From positions 1 to 31,707 of the forward strand of contig CAJTXF010000024.1 of assembly GCA_910580045.1 (NCBI GenBank): DNA of 31,707 bases, given 5' to 3'. Of the stretch, positions 7,883 to 14,632 are shown one piece after another. The translations under genes were made by a program, and so were the position numbers. Origin of the DNA: an uncultured Eubacteriales bacterium. Its GTDB lineage: Bacteria; Bacillota; Clostridia; Oscillospirales; Acutalibacteraceae. The notes below the pieces were generated by a model. The model did not search any database. It was not told the DNA's origin and saw only the letters and a list, made by a program, of their open reading frames with translations. Position 1 is the first letter of the stretch. Each line of letters opens with the position of its first letter.

Positions 7883-8000
7883 AAATATTATAGTATAGCG
7901 GCAAGCCGCTTTGCGCCTTGCCAAATCGCCTGGGCGATTTGTAACTCCGCTGCGCGGACTCGGCTCTACTGAAATATCCCGCGGATATTGTAGCATATTT
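7883..8000. repeat. Cluster of nested small palindromes
   Basis: Within about 110 bp there are several perfect dyads in series: AGCGGC-AA-GCCGCT (7897-7910), AAATCGCC-TG-GGCGATTT (7923-7940), CCGC-TGC-GCGG (7947-7957) and AATATCC-CGC-GGATATT (7973-7989), flanked by AT-rich ends that partly match each other in inverse. A minus-strand TATAAT/TATACT (7887-7897) at its left edge may belong to the promoter of the hemerythrin gene. It looks like a small dispersed element or a structured leader. From 8001 to 8167 I see nothing coding or regulatory that I can support. Confidence 0.55.
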
Positions 8001-8167
8001 GAGCCAATATGTCTATGGGGGAGATTCAAATTTATGGAAAACAACAGGGCTTGATGTAACCCAAACGGGGCTGGCGGCAGAAGGCCGCAATTGGCCGGGC
8101 ATGGAAACTGGTGCCCTTGATTTTCTCCTTATGTTGGAGAGAGTGTCCGTTCCAAGGCGTTTTTCGT

Positions 8168-8227
8168 GTTCCCCCGCCCTACGGGCGGGGGAACACAGAT
8201 AATTATCTCTGTGGTTTGGGCAACCCC
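8168..8227 (+). repeat. Two-hairpin dispersed repeat, copy 2
   Basis: Second copy of the unit at 1-62, in the same orientation: a 12-bp perfect stem GTTCCCCCGCCC / GGGCGGGGGAAC around TAC (8168-8194), then a palindromic AGATAATTATCT within CACAGA ... TCTGTG, then GGTTTGGGCAA. Compared with copy 1, one base pair is missing from the stem with both strands changed together. The unit ends 16 bp before the -35 of the aldo/keto reductase promoter. Confidence 0.75.
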
Positions 8228-8242
8228 TATTTGGAAAAACGC

Positions 8243-8273
8243 TTGACATGGAGTTCACTCCATGTAGTATAAT
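8243..8273 (+). promoter_or_regulatory. MerR-type promoter/operator of the aldo/keto reductase gene
   Basis: TTGACA (8243-8248) and TATAAT (8268-8273) are both perfect but separated by 19 bp. The over-long spacer is filled by a perfect dyad ACATGGAGT-TC-ACTCCATGT (8246-8265). An elongated 19-20 bp spacer with a GGAGT/ACTCC-type dyad is the hallmark of promoters that MerR-family activators untwist. No merR gene is in the window, so the regulator would act from elsewhere. Confidence 0.85.
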
Positions 8274-8336
8274 ACCAAGTGTACAAAGCACAGGGCTTTT
8301 CAGCCCCGTGACTACCAATCGGAGAGGAGTTTTCCC

Positions 8337-9458
8337 ATGAAAAAACTCGGTTTCGGCCTGATGCGCCTGCCCACCACAGACCCGGCCAACGCGGCTGCCA
8401 TTGACACAGAGCAGGTGAAGGCCATGGTTGATTTGTTCATGGCCAAGGGGTTTACGTATTTTGACACTGCCTGGATGTACTGCGGCTTTCACAGTGAGCC
8501 CACTGTGAAAGAGGCTTTGGTGGACCGTTATCCCCGGGATTCATTTACCCTGGCCACAAAGCTGCACAACGGCTTTTTCAACTCTTTGGAGGAGCGGGAC
8601 CAGGTATTCAGCGCCCAGCTGGAGAAGACCGGCGCAGGGTATTTTGACTACTACATGCTCCACGGCATTGAGAGCGGCAGCTATCCCAAGTACGAGCAGT
8701 TTGACTGCTTTAACTGGCTGAAAGCCAAAAAGGAGCAGGGCCTGGTGAAGACCATTGGCATCTCCTTCCACGCCAGCGCAGAGCTGCTGGATGAAATCCT
8801 CACCAAGCACCCCTATTTGGAGTTTGTCCAGCTGCAAATCAACTATCTGGACTGGGAGAGCCAGTGGATTCAGTCCAAGGCCTGTTATGAGGTGGCTGTC
8901 AGGCATGGCATCCCTGTGATTGTGATGGAGCCGGTCAAGGGCGGCACCCTGGCAAAAGTCCCCGCAGAGGTGGAGGAGCTGTTCAAGGCCCACGATGCTG
9001 ATGCCTCCCCCGCCTCCTGGGCTATCCGGTTCGCGGCCAGCCTGCCGGGGGTGATGATGGTTCTCTCCGGCATGAGCAGCCTTGCCCAGATGGAGGACAA
9101 CCTGAGCTTTATGGAGAACTTTAAGCCCCTGACCGAGGAAGAAAAGGCCCTGGTCATGAAGGCCGGGGAAATCATCAATGGGCAGATTGCCGTGCCCTGC
9201 ACCGGCTGTTCTTACTGCACAGAGGGCTGCCCCCAGAAGATTGCGATTCCCCAGTATTTCTCTCTGTATAACGAGGACATGCGGGAGCATTTGGAGGAAA
9301 AGGGCTGGACAGTGAACTTTACCAACTACGCCAACCTGGCCAAGGACTTCGGCAAGGCAAAGGACTGCATTGCCTGCGGCCAGTGTGAGGAGATGTGCCC
9401 CCAGCATCTGCCCATTATTGAGGAGCTGAAAAGGGTCTCAGCCCATTTTGACCACTGA
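8337..9458 (+). CDS. Aldo/keto reductase with C-terminal double 4Fe-4S domain
   Basis: This 373-residue protein combines an aldo/keto reductase barrel (about 1-265) with a ferredoxin-like tail. The AKR catalytic tetrad is complete: D43 and Y48 in FDTAWMY, K75 in LATKLH, H109 in YMLHG. The tail has two cysteine clusters, CTGCSYCTEGCP (about 287-298) and CIACGQCEEMCP (about 342-353), each able to hold a 4Fe-4S centre. Related proteins in anaerobes reduce carbonyl compounds. The clusters suggest that electrons can be exchanged with ferredoxin as well as, or in place of, NAD(P)H; this is inferred from the family. GGAGAGGAG precedes the ATG. It is monocistronic, driven by a MerR-type promoter, consistent with induction by a toxic small molecule or redox signal. 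Confidence 0.93.
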   Translation: MKKLGFGLMRLPTTDPANAAAIDTEQVKAMVDLFMAKGFTYFDTAWMYCGFHSEPTVKEALVDRYPRDSFTLATKLHNGFFNSLEERDQVFSAQLEKTGAGYFDYYMLHGIESGSYPKYEQFDCFNWLKAKKEQGLVKTIGISFHASAELLDEILTKHPYLEFVQLQINYLDWESQWIQSKACYEVAVRHGIPVIVMEPVKGGTLAKVPAEVEELFKAHDADASPASWAIRFAASLPGVMMVLSGMSSLAQMEDNLSFMENFKPLTEEEKALVMKAGEIINGQIAVPCTGCSYCTEGCPQKIAIPQYFSLYNEDMREHLEEKGWTVNFTNYANLAKDFGKAKDCIACGQCEEMCPQHLPIIEELKRVSAHFDH

Positions 9459-9470
9459 GCCAGCGAGAAG

Positions 9471-9500
9471 GAGCCTGCAATCATTGCAGGCTCTTTTTTT
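9471..9500 (+). terminator. Rho-independent terminator of the aldo/keto reductase gene
   Basis: A perfect stem GAGCCTGCAA / TTGCAGGCTC (9471-9493) with a 3-nt loop is followed by seven T residues. Confidence 0.9.
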
Positions 9501-9504
9501 GACG

Positions 9505-9945
9505 CTACAGCTTATGCCGGTAGAACAGCTTGAGGCCGCAGGACAGGAGCAGCTGGGCCAGGGCAGCCGCCGTTAAGGTATAGAACACAATCAGATTAAA
9601 ATGTCCCGCTGCCACTGCGGCCAGCATCATGCACACGGAGGTAATAAGTATAACAGGTATCCCCGCTTTGGCCCGGATGGCCTTCATGCGCTCGTCGTTC
9701 TCCGCGTTGTACATGCGCTGTAGGGCATCGTCGCTGTGCAGCGCCTTGCGATACCGAATCCCAATAATACAGGCGAATCCTTCTCCGCCTATACATACGC
9801 CCCGGAGGAAGCCAAGCACGACAGGGTTCAGCTGGTGCAAAATCCTGTCACCGAACAGCGCCACGGCCAGCGTAACCAGCATGAGGGCGGAAAGGGCAAA
9901 AACACGGAGCTTGAGGGTCTTTCTGTACTGTGTCAGATGCTGCAT
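9505..9945 (-). CDS. Small four-helix membrane protein of unknown function
   Basis: This 146-residue protein has four predicted membrane segments: about 14-31, 41-62, 96-113 and 116-135, with a charged central loop RYRKALHSDDALQRMYNAENDERMKAIRAKAG between the second and third. I do not recognise a named function. Proteins of this build are often encoded directly after a short XRE regulator in Clostridia and are usually left as DUF2178-like or hypothetical membrane proteins. It follows the XRE gene by 12 bp with AAGGAG 7 bp before its ATG, so the two form an operon under the promoter at 10211-10239. Its 3' end lies next to the terminator hairpin at 9471-9493. Confidence 0.8.
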   Translation of the reverse strand: MQHLTQYRKTLKLRVFALSALMLVTLAVALFGDRILHQLNPVVLGFLRGVCIGGEGFACIIGIRYRKALHSDDALQRMYNAENDERMKAIRAKAGIPVILITSVCMMLAAVAAGHFNLIVFYTLTAAALAQLLLSCGLKLFYRHKL

Positions 9946-9957
9946 AGTGATTCTCCT

Positions 9958-10161
9958 TTACACAATGAATTCTGATAGGTCGAATACCTCCTCAATGGCC
10001 AGGCCGAAGTAATGGGCGATTTTGAAGGCCAGGGGCAGAGAGGCAATATACTTGCCGGTCTCAATGGAGGTGATGGTCTGGCGGGTGGTGCCCACGGCCA
10101 GGGCCAGCTCCTCCTGGGAGAGCTTACGGGCCTTGCGGAGCTCTTTGATTTTGGTCTGCAT
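9958..10161 (-). CDS. Short XRE-family helix-turn-helix regulator
   Basis: A 67-residue protein consisting only of an XRE/Cro-C1 type helix-turn-helix. KIKELRKARKLSQEELALAV (4-23) and GTTRQTITSIETGKYIASLP (24-43) contain the HTH with the typical R-Q-T-I-x-x-I-E-x-G-K recognition helix. PLAFKIAHYFGLAIEEVFDL completes the fold. It has no partner domain, so it likely acts as a dimer and represses its own operon. Three equally spaced copies of a TGCAAAG element over its promoter are the obvious candidate operator. It is the first gene of a two-gene operon with the membrane protein at 9505-9945. This pairing suggests the membrane protein is its regulated target or sensor partner. Confidence 0.92.
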   Translation of the reverse strand: MQTKIKELRKARKLSQEELALAVGTTRQTITSIETGKYIASLPLAFKIAHYFGLAIEEVFDLSEFIV

Positions 10162-10197
10162 GAAGCACTTCCCTCAATCCTATCTTTAGCTAAGTTA

Positions 10198-10251
10198 ACT
10201 TTGCAGTTTTAGTATAGCTCACTTTGCACATTTTGTCAAGCCTGCTTTGCA
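10198..10251 (-). promoter_or_regulatory. Promoter of the XRE operon with three equally spaced operator-like repeats
   Basis: On the minus strand TTGACA (10234-10239) and TATACT (10211-10216) are separated by 17 bp. TGCAAAGY occurs three times in the same orientation, at 10244-10251, 10221-10228 and 10198-10205: just upstream of -35, inside the spacer, and downstream of -10. The interval is exactly 23 bp each time. Palindromes TTAGCTAA (10186-10193) and AGTTAACT (10193-10200) lie at the downstream edge. Confidence 0.75.
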
Positions 10252-10302
10252 AAAATTTAACCAGTGGTTCCTTAAGAAAGGTAAGTCCAGATACGCGATA
10301 CA

Positions 10303-10709
10303 GAGAGCCCGGAAGCACCTGACGGCTCGGGGCAGGAGCTTTCGCCAAGCACAGATGTCCCAGCGGGTTGCGGGGTCCAGGGGGTCACCCCCCTGGCAGG
10401 GTTTGGGACGGAGTCCCAAGGTCTTGCGCGCCAGCGCCAAAAACGTCATCAGACAAGCGAGCAAAGCGAGCGCAAATATCCCCATTTGCCTTTGGAAAAT
10501 GGGGATAAAGGGCATTAGTCGTGAAAAGCCTACAGGCGCACAGGGCGCGCCCTCCGGCAAGACCTTGGGGCGTTGCCCCAAGCCCCACCAGGGGCTCCGC
10601 GCCCCTGGACCCCGCAAGGGGCCGCATGGCCCCTTGTCCCCGTTTCCGCTCGGACGTCTGTGCGGGGAGAAAGCGGCTTCCCCGAGTCGTTAGGTGGTTC
10701 TGGGCTCTC
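10303..10709. repeat. Composite inverted repeat element (copies A and B around a central hairpin)
   Basis: Two diverged copies of one unit lie in inverted orientation: A (10303-10430, plus) and B (10557-10709, minus). Each reads GAGAGCCCxGAAxCACCT, then a CGGGGx..GCTTTC.CC..GCACAG segment, then a GGGGTCCAGGGG hairpin, then a TTGGG hairpin, ending AAGGTCTTG. Stems: A has CCAGGGGG/CCCCCTGG (10377-10396) and TTGGGAC/GTCCCAA (10403-10419); B has CCAGGGGC/GCCCCTGG and TTGGGGC/GCCCCAA (10564-10608). Between them is an 11-bp stem TATCCCCATTT/AAATGGGGATA (10477-10507) and the palindrome AGGGCGCGCCCT (10542-10553). No convincing gene lies in this 620-bp gap. Confidence 0.75.
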
Positions 10710-10731
10710 AAAACTAATTTTTTGCGGCAGC

Positions 10732-10759
10732 AAAAAGGACGCGGCCTAATACCGCGCCC
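10732..10759 (-). terminator. Rho-independent terminator of the MATE operon
   Basis: On the minus strand an 8-bp stem GGGCGCGG / CCGCGTCC (one G-U pair, 7-nt loop) is followed by TTTTT. It lies 23 bp after the MATE stop codon. Confidence 0.7.
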
Positions 10760-10781
10760 CTTCGGGTTAGCTCTGTCTATC

Positions 10782-12125
10782 TTAAAGTCTTCTATATATC
10801 ACAGCCCACATGGTCAAAAAGCAGGCCAGCCCCCCAATGGCGTTGGAGATGGGCTCTGCCCAAAACACGCCCTGCACGCCCAAACCTATCACCGGCAGCA
10901 AAAGGGTCAGGGGCACCACAATGACCACCTTCCGGAACAGGGAGAAGAAAATGGCCTGCTTGGCCTTGCCCAGGGACTGGAAGGCTGTCTGCCCCACAAA
11001 CTGGAAGGCCATGAAGAAGAACCCGAAAAAGTAGATTTTCAGCATCTGGGCCCCGGTATCCACAATGGCGCTGTCGCTGGTGAAAATGCCCATCAGCTGC
11101 CGGGGGATGAGCATCACCACCACCCAGGCCAGCATGGTATAGGCTATGCCTATCACAGAGGTGAACCGGATGCCCTCCTTTACCCGCTGGTTCTCCTTGG
11201 CCCCATAGTTAAAGCCCAGCACAGGCTGGGAGCCGTTGCTCACGCCCATCACAGGCAGGGAGAGAATCTCCCGCACAGAGGTGAGCACAGTCATAATGCC
11301 CACGTATAAGTCCCCGCCAAAGGCCTGGAGCTGGTTGTTGCACACAATCTGCACCAGGCTGTTAGTGCCCTGCATCACAAAGCCCGGCAGGCCCAGGGCC
11401 AGAATGCGCTGGGTCCGCTGGGGGCTAATCTGTATCCTGCTCAGCCGCAGCTTGAGAATGGCCCGTTTCCCTGTGAGGAACCGCAGCACCCAGGCCGCGG
11501 AGATGGCCTGGCTCAGCACAGTGGCCAGGGCCGCCCCACGCACCCCCATGCCCAGCCCGAAGATGAAGATAGGGTCCAGCACCAAATTCACCACTGCCCC
11601 CAGAATCACTGTGAGCATTCCTGTGCGGGGGAAACCCTGGGCGTTGATGTAGCCGTTGAGGCCAGTGGCCAGCATGGAGAAGGCTGTGCCGAACAGGTAG
11701 ATTTGCAGGTACTGGTCCGCGTAAAACACAGAGGTCTCGCTGGCCCCGAACAGAAACAGAATCTGCCGCCGCAGGGGATAACAGAGGGCGAACAGCACCA
11801 CCGAGGTCCCTGCCAGCAGGGCGAACACGTTCCCCAGCACCTTCTCTGCCTCCGCCTCGTCCCTTTTCCCCCGGGCAATGGAGAACAGCACCGTGCCCCC
11901 GGTGCCGAACAGGTTGGTAAAGGCAGCAATCAGCATAATCACCGGGAAGGTGACCCCCAGCCCGGTCAGGGCCAAATCCCCTGCCTCCGGCTGGTGTCCG
12001 ATATAGATTCTGTCCACCACATTGTACAGCAGCTGCACCACCTGGGCTACGGTCAAGGGCACGGCCTGGGCCATGATTTGCCGTTTGATTGAGCCTACGG
12101 AGAAGTCCCGCTCCTGGGCGCTCAT
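10782..12125 (-). CDS. MATE family multidrug/toxin efflux protein
   Basis: At 447 residues with about 12 hydrophobic segments this is a normal MATE transporter of the DinF/Clostridial type. It opens with AQAVPLTVAQVVQLLYNVVDRIYIGH, the family's first helix and its conserved VDR-YIG, and has the internal repeat landmarks GNGYINAQGFPRTGM-like (residues about 155-170) and QPVLGFNYGAKENQRV (about 305-320). MATE proteins sit in the cytoplasmic membrane and export cationic drugs or metabolites in exchange for Na+ or H+. The substrate cannot be read from sequence. Its ATG overlaps the stop of the YjbR-like gene by 4 bp (ATGA), indicating translational coupling. It is the last gene of the minus-strand operon and is followed by a terminator. 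Confidence 0.93.
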   Translation of the reverse strand: MSAQERDFSVGSIKRQIMAQAVPLTVAQVVQLLYNVVDRIYIGHQPEAGDLALTGLGVTFPVIMLIAAFTNLFGTGGTVLFSIARGKRDEAEAEKVLGNVFALLAGTSVVLFALCYPLRRQILFLFGASETSVFYADQYLQIYLFGTAFSMLATGLNGYINAQGFPRTGMLTVILGAVVNLVLDPIFIFGLGMGVRGAALATVLSQAISAAWVLRFLTGKRAILKLRLSRIQISPQRTQRILALGLPGFVMQGTNSLVQIVCNNQLQAFGGDLYVGIMTVLTSVREILSLPVMGVSNGSQPVLGFNYGAKENQRVKEGIRFTSVIGIAYTMLAWVVVMLIPRQLMGIFTSDSAIVDTGAQMLKIYFFGFFFMAFQFVGQTAFQSLGKAKQAIFFSLFRKVVIVVPLTLLLPVIGLGVQGVFWAEPISNAIGGLACFLTMWAVIYRRL

Positions 12126-12514
12126 GGCTTTTTCCCTCCCTTTTTCCGGCCCTTGGGGGCAACATTCTCATAGCTCATACCCAGCAGAGGGAGGATGTCC
12201 TCCTCCCCCAAAGGGCCGTCCAGCAGCAGGGAGACCCAATGGAGCTTGTTCATATGATACGCCGGGAGAAAGCCCGGAGTCTCCAGCAAAGAGCCCAGAA
12301 GGAGGGGGTCCACCTTCACATTGAGGATGTCCGCCCTACCCTCCTCCGGCAGGCCCAGCCGCGCCCGGCTCACCGCCATCACCACGCCAAACCATTTGCC
12401 GCTGTTCGGGTGGCGCAAAATGAAGGCCTCCGGGCTGTCCGGCCAGGGGTACTCCGGCTCCACGCCGAAGTGCTCCATGGCCCAGCGAATCACCTGTTCC
12501 CTCTGGTTTTCCAT
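12122..12514 (-). CDS. MmcQ/YjbR family protein
   Basis: The 130-residue protein matches the MmcQ/YjbR (DUF419) family: an N-terminal helix, then EYPWPDSPEAFILRHPNSGKWFGVVMAV (about 20-47), LNVKVDPLLLGSLLETPGFLPAYHMNKLHWVSL (about 65-96) and a C-terminal helix with SYE. The fold is CyaY-like, a small double-wing alpha/beta protein, and family members are suggested to bind DNA, but no clear function is established. The tail is very basic (KGRKKGGKK). AGGAGG precedes the ATG. It starts 16 bp after the ADP-ribosylglycohydrolase gene and overlaps the MATE gene by 4 bp, so it sits inside the operon. Confidence 0.9.
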   Translation of the reverse strand: MENQREQVIRWAMEHFGVEPEYPWPDSPEAFILRHPNSGKWFGVVMAVSRARLGLPEEGRADILNVKVDPLLLGSLLETPGFLPAYHMNKLHWVSLLLDGPLGEEDILPLLGMSYENVAPKGRKKGGKKP

Positions 12515-12530
12515 ACCTGCCTCCTGCCTG

Positions 12531-14594
12531 TTACTCCTGGCCCTTTACCACAAACCAATCTATCCGGCACCGGCTCCCTTCCCGCACGGCAAAGCCATAG
12601 CAGCCGCGAAGATAGGGCTCCTCCCTGTCCTCCACCGAGAGGATTGCCTCCCCCACGGACACCGTGAGCCGGGGCCCCTCTGCCTTGAGGGTGAGCGCAT
12701 AGTCCCTGCCCCGCTCCCAGGGGAACTTCACGGAAGCCAGCCGCTTTAGGCCGCAGCGGTTCTTGAGAATCACCAATTCATCCCCCCAGAAGCCCGCCAG
12801 ATATCCCCGCATGGCCCCCTGGGCCCGAATCATGCCCAGATGCACCTGCCCGGTCTGGGGGCGGATGCGTGCCTCCACTGTGTAATCCCCGAAGGACACA
12901 TCCCCAGTAAACAGCTCTCCATGGTCCGCGCAGCTGCCATAGGCCGCTCCCTCCACGATTTCCCAGATGCCCTTGGAATAGGAGGTCTGGGACAAATCCG
13001 CGTAGAAGGGATTCCATACCGCCATGCCGCTTTTGGAGAAGTCCAGCACATAGTCCGGCTGGCCAACATAATCCAAAGAGAGGATGTCCACCTCTGCCCC
13101 CTCTGGGGCTGAGACCTCCCAACCCACCCGGTCAATGCAGGCGTCTTTGATGCCTGTGCCCAGCTCCAGTGCCTGCCAGTCCGGGCCTAAAGTGACAGGC
13201 GGGCCGTATACCACCTGGCCGGAGCAGCAATCCCGCAGGAAAAGCCGGATTTCCACCGGGCTTTCCGCCCGCAGGCAGAACCGGGCCTTCTGGCCGGGAA
13301 AGATTTCCGGGGTGAAGGAGGGGGTATAACGGTCGTCCATAAAGTCCTGGGGGGTGTAATAGGTCTGGCGGTAGACGCGCACCGGCTCCCCGCCTTTGCC
13401 CACAGCGGCCCGGAGGAAGCGCCCCTCCTCCCCGGGAAGGTTTTGGAAGGTGCAGGCCCCGCCCTCACTGCGGAAGGTATGGGTGCTCTCCGGGAACACG
13501 AAGGTGAATTTGGGGGCTGTCCCCTGCATCTGTGCCCGGAGCCGCTCCGGGAAGGGCTCCCCCGCGATGCGATAGCCCAGGGAGGCCATGTAGAGGGCAT
13601 CGTTGGCCACGTCCCGAAGATTCAGACAGCCCAGCACACTGGAGCAGACCAGCAAATCGTCAATCTGCTCCCGCCAGGCCGAATCAATGCCCTCCAGGCC
13701 CGCCAGAACGCCCATGATGCAGCCCACATTGGCGGCATTGCAGTCTGTGTCCCAGCCGCACATGACGCTGATGTTCACCGCGTCGGAGAAGCTGCCGTTT
13801 CCGTAGAGCAGGGACAGCAGCACCACCGCCGAGTTGGGGATAATATGGCAGGCCCCAGGGTAGCGGTCATAGCCAAAATTCTCTTTCACGTAGGCGAAGC
13901 AGTCCCGCCAATTCTCTGGGTGGGCGGCATGGAAGGCCAGCACGCAGTCCGCCATGCGGCGGTACTCGCAGTCCGCCGGAATCACGGACAGGCCCGCCCG
14001 GATGACTTCCTTCACGTCACCCAGGCCAAAGGCCGCGCTGACACAGGCAGCGATGAACATCCCTCCATACACCCCGTTGCCCCCGTGGGTGACAGAGGCC
14101 ATCTTCTCTGCGAACCGGGCAGCCCGGCGGTAATCGCAGGGGTTCACCAGGCCCCAGGGCTCAATGAAAATCTGCCCGCCAATCTGCTCGGCAACGGCGG
14201 CCCCGTTCAGCTCCACAGAGCCGGACAGGGGCGCGGGAATGCCCTGGACCAGGTTCCGGTAGGCGGTGTGCTCCGTGGACTTGCCGTAGCCGCCCCACCA
14301 GAAGAAGCCGTGCTCGTCAGGCACATAGTTGAGGACTGTCTCCCCCATCTGCCGGGGGGTGAGGCCCTCATTGCAGGCGTAGTCCTCCAAAGCCCGGATG
14401 AAGAAGATAGGGCCGTTGCTGTCATCATCCGCGGCAAAGCGGGTCAAATCAAAGAGATAGCCCTGGACCTCGCCGAACTTCTCCGCAATCTTCTCATAGG
14501 ACCAGCCCTCCACCAGGGCGCCGTGGCGGATGCCAATCAGCTTGCCATACCATCCGGCGTAGACGCGTTCGGGGTAATCATTGGGAATACACAT
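12531..14594 (-). CDS. Two-domain ADP-ribosylglycohydrolase family protein
   Basis: A 687-residue protein. The N-terminal half (about 8-355) is an ADP-ribosylglycohydrolase (DraG-like) all-helical domain. It has the first acidic metal cluster DDDS (56-59) and the late WDTDCNAANVGCIMG motif, where the usual GGDTDT-type pair of aspartates is kept. The C-terminal half (about 365-687) is beta-rich, with a jelly-roll-like part and then a concanavalin-like part (DYTVEARIRPQTGQVHLGMIRAQG ... Y.L.L..), the kind found in glycan-binding or DUF1080-type proteins. The first domain should hydrolyse an N- or O-glycosidic bond of an ADP-ribose-like substrate. The added sandwich suggests a glycan or nucleoside ligand. 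No signal peptide is visible. AGGAGG precedes the ATG; it lies 38 bp after the MBOAT gene. Confidence 0.87.
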   Translation of the reverse strand: MCIPNDYPERVYAGWYGKLIGIRHGALVEGWSYEKIAEKFGEVQGYLFDLTRFAADDDSNGPIFFIRALEDYACNEGLTPRQMGETVLNYVPDEHGFFWWGGYGKSTEHTAYRNLVQGIPAPLSGSVELNGAAVAEQIGGQIFIEPWGLVNPCDYRRAARFAEKMASVTHGGNGVYGGMFIAACVSAAFGLGDVKEVIRAGLSVIPADCEYRRMADCVLAFHAAHPENWRDCFAYVKENFGYDRYPGACHIIPNSAVVLLSLLYGNGSFSDAVNISVMCGWDTDCNAANVGCIMGVLAGLEGIDSAWREQIDDLLVCSSVLGCLNLRDVANDALYMASLGYRIAGEPFPERLRAQMQGTAPKFTFVFPESTHTFRSEGGACTFQNLPGEEGRFLRAAVGKGGEPVRVYRQTYYTPQDFMDDRYTPSFTPEIFPGQKARFCLRAESPVEIRLFLRDCCSGQVVYGPPVTLGPDWQALELGTGIKDACIDRVGWEVSAPEGAEVDILSLDYVGQPDYVLDFSKSGMAVWNPFYADLSQTSYSKGIWEIVEGAAYGSCADHGELFTGDVSFGDYTVEARIRPQTGQVHLGMIRAQGAMRGYLAGFWGDELVILKNRCGLKRLASVKFPWERGRDYALTLKAEGPRLTVSVGEAILSVEDREEPYLRGCYGFAVREGSRCRIDWFVVKGQE

Positions 14595-14632
14595 GGTGAG
14601 ACCTCCTGCGCGGGTGCGCGAAAAATTTTGAA

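Noticed and set aside
7999..8202. 67-aa plus-strand frame before the aldo/keto reductase
   Set aside because: No ribosome site, runs into the hairpin repeat, no recognisable protein.
10247..10733. Several open frames across the repeat block
   Set aside because: They arise from inverted GC-rich hairpin repeats, have no ribosome sites and similar frames appear on both strands.
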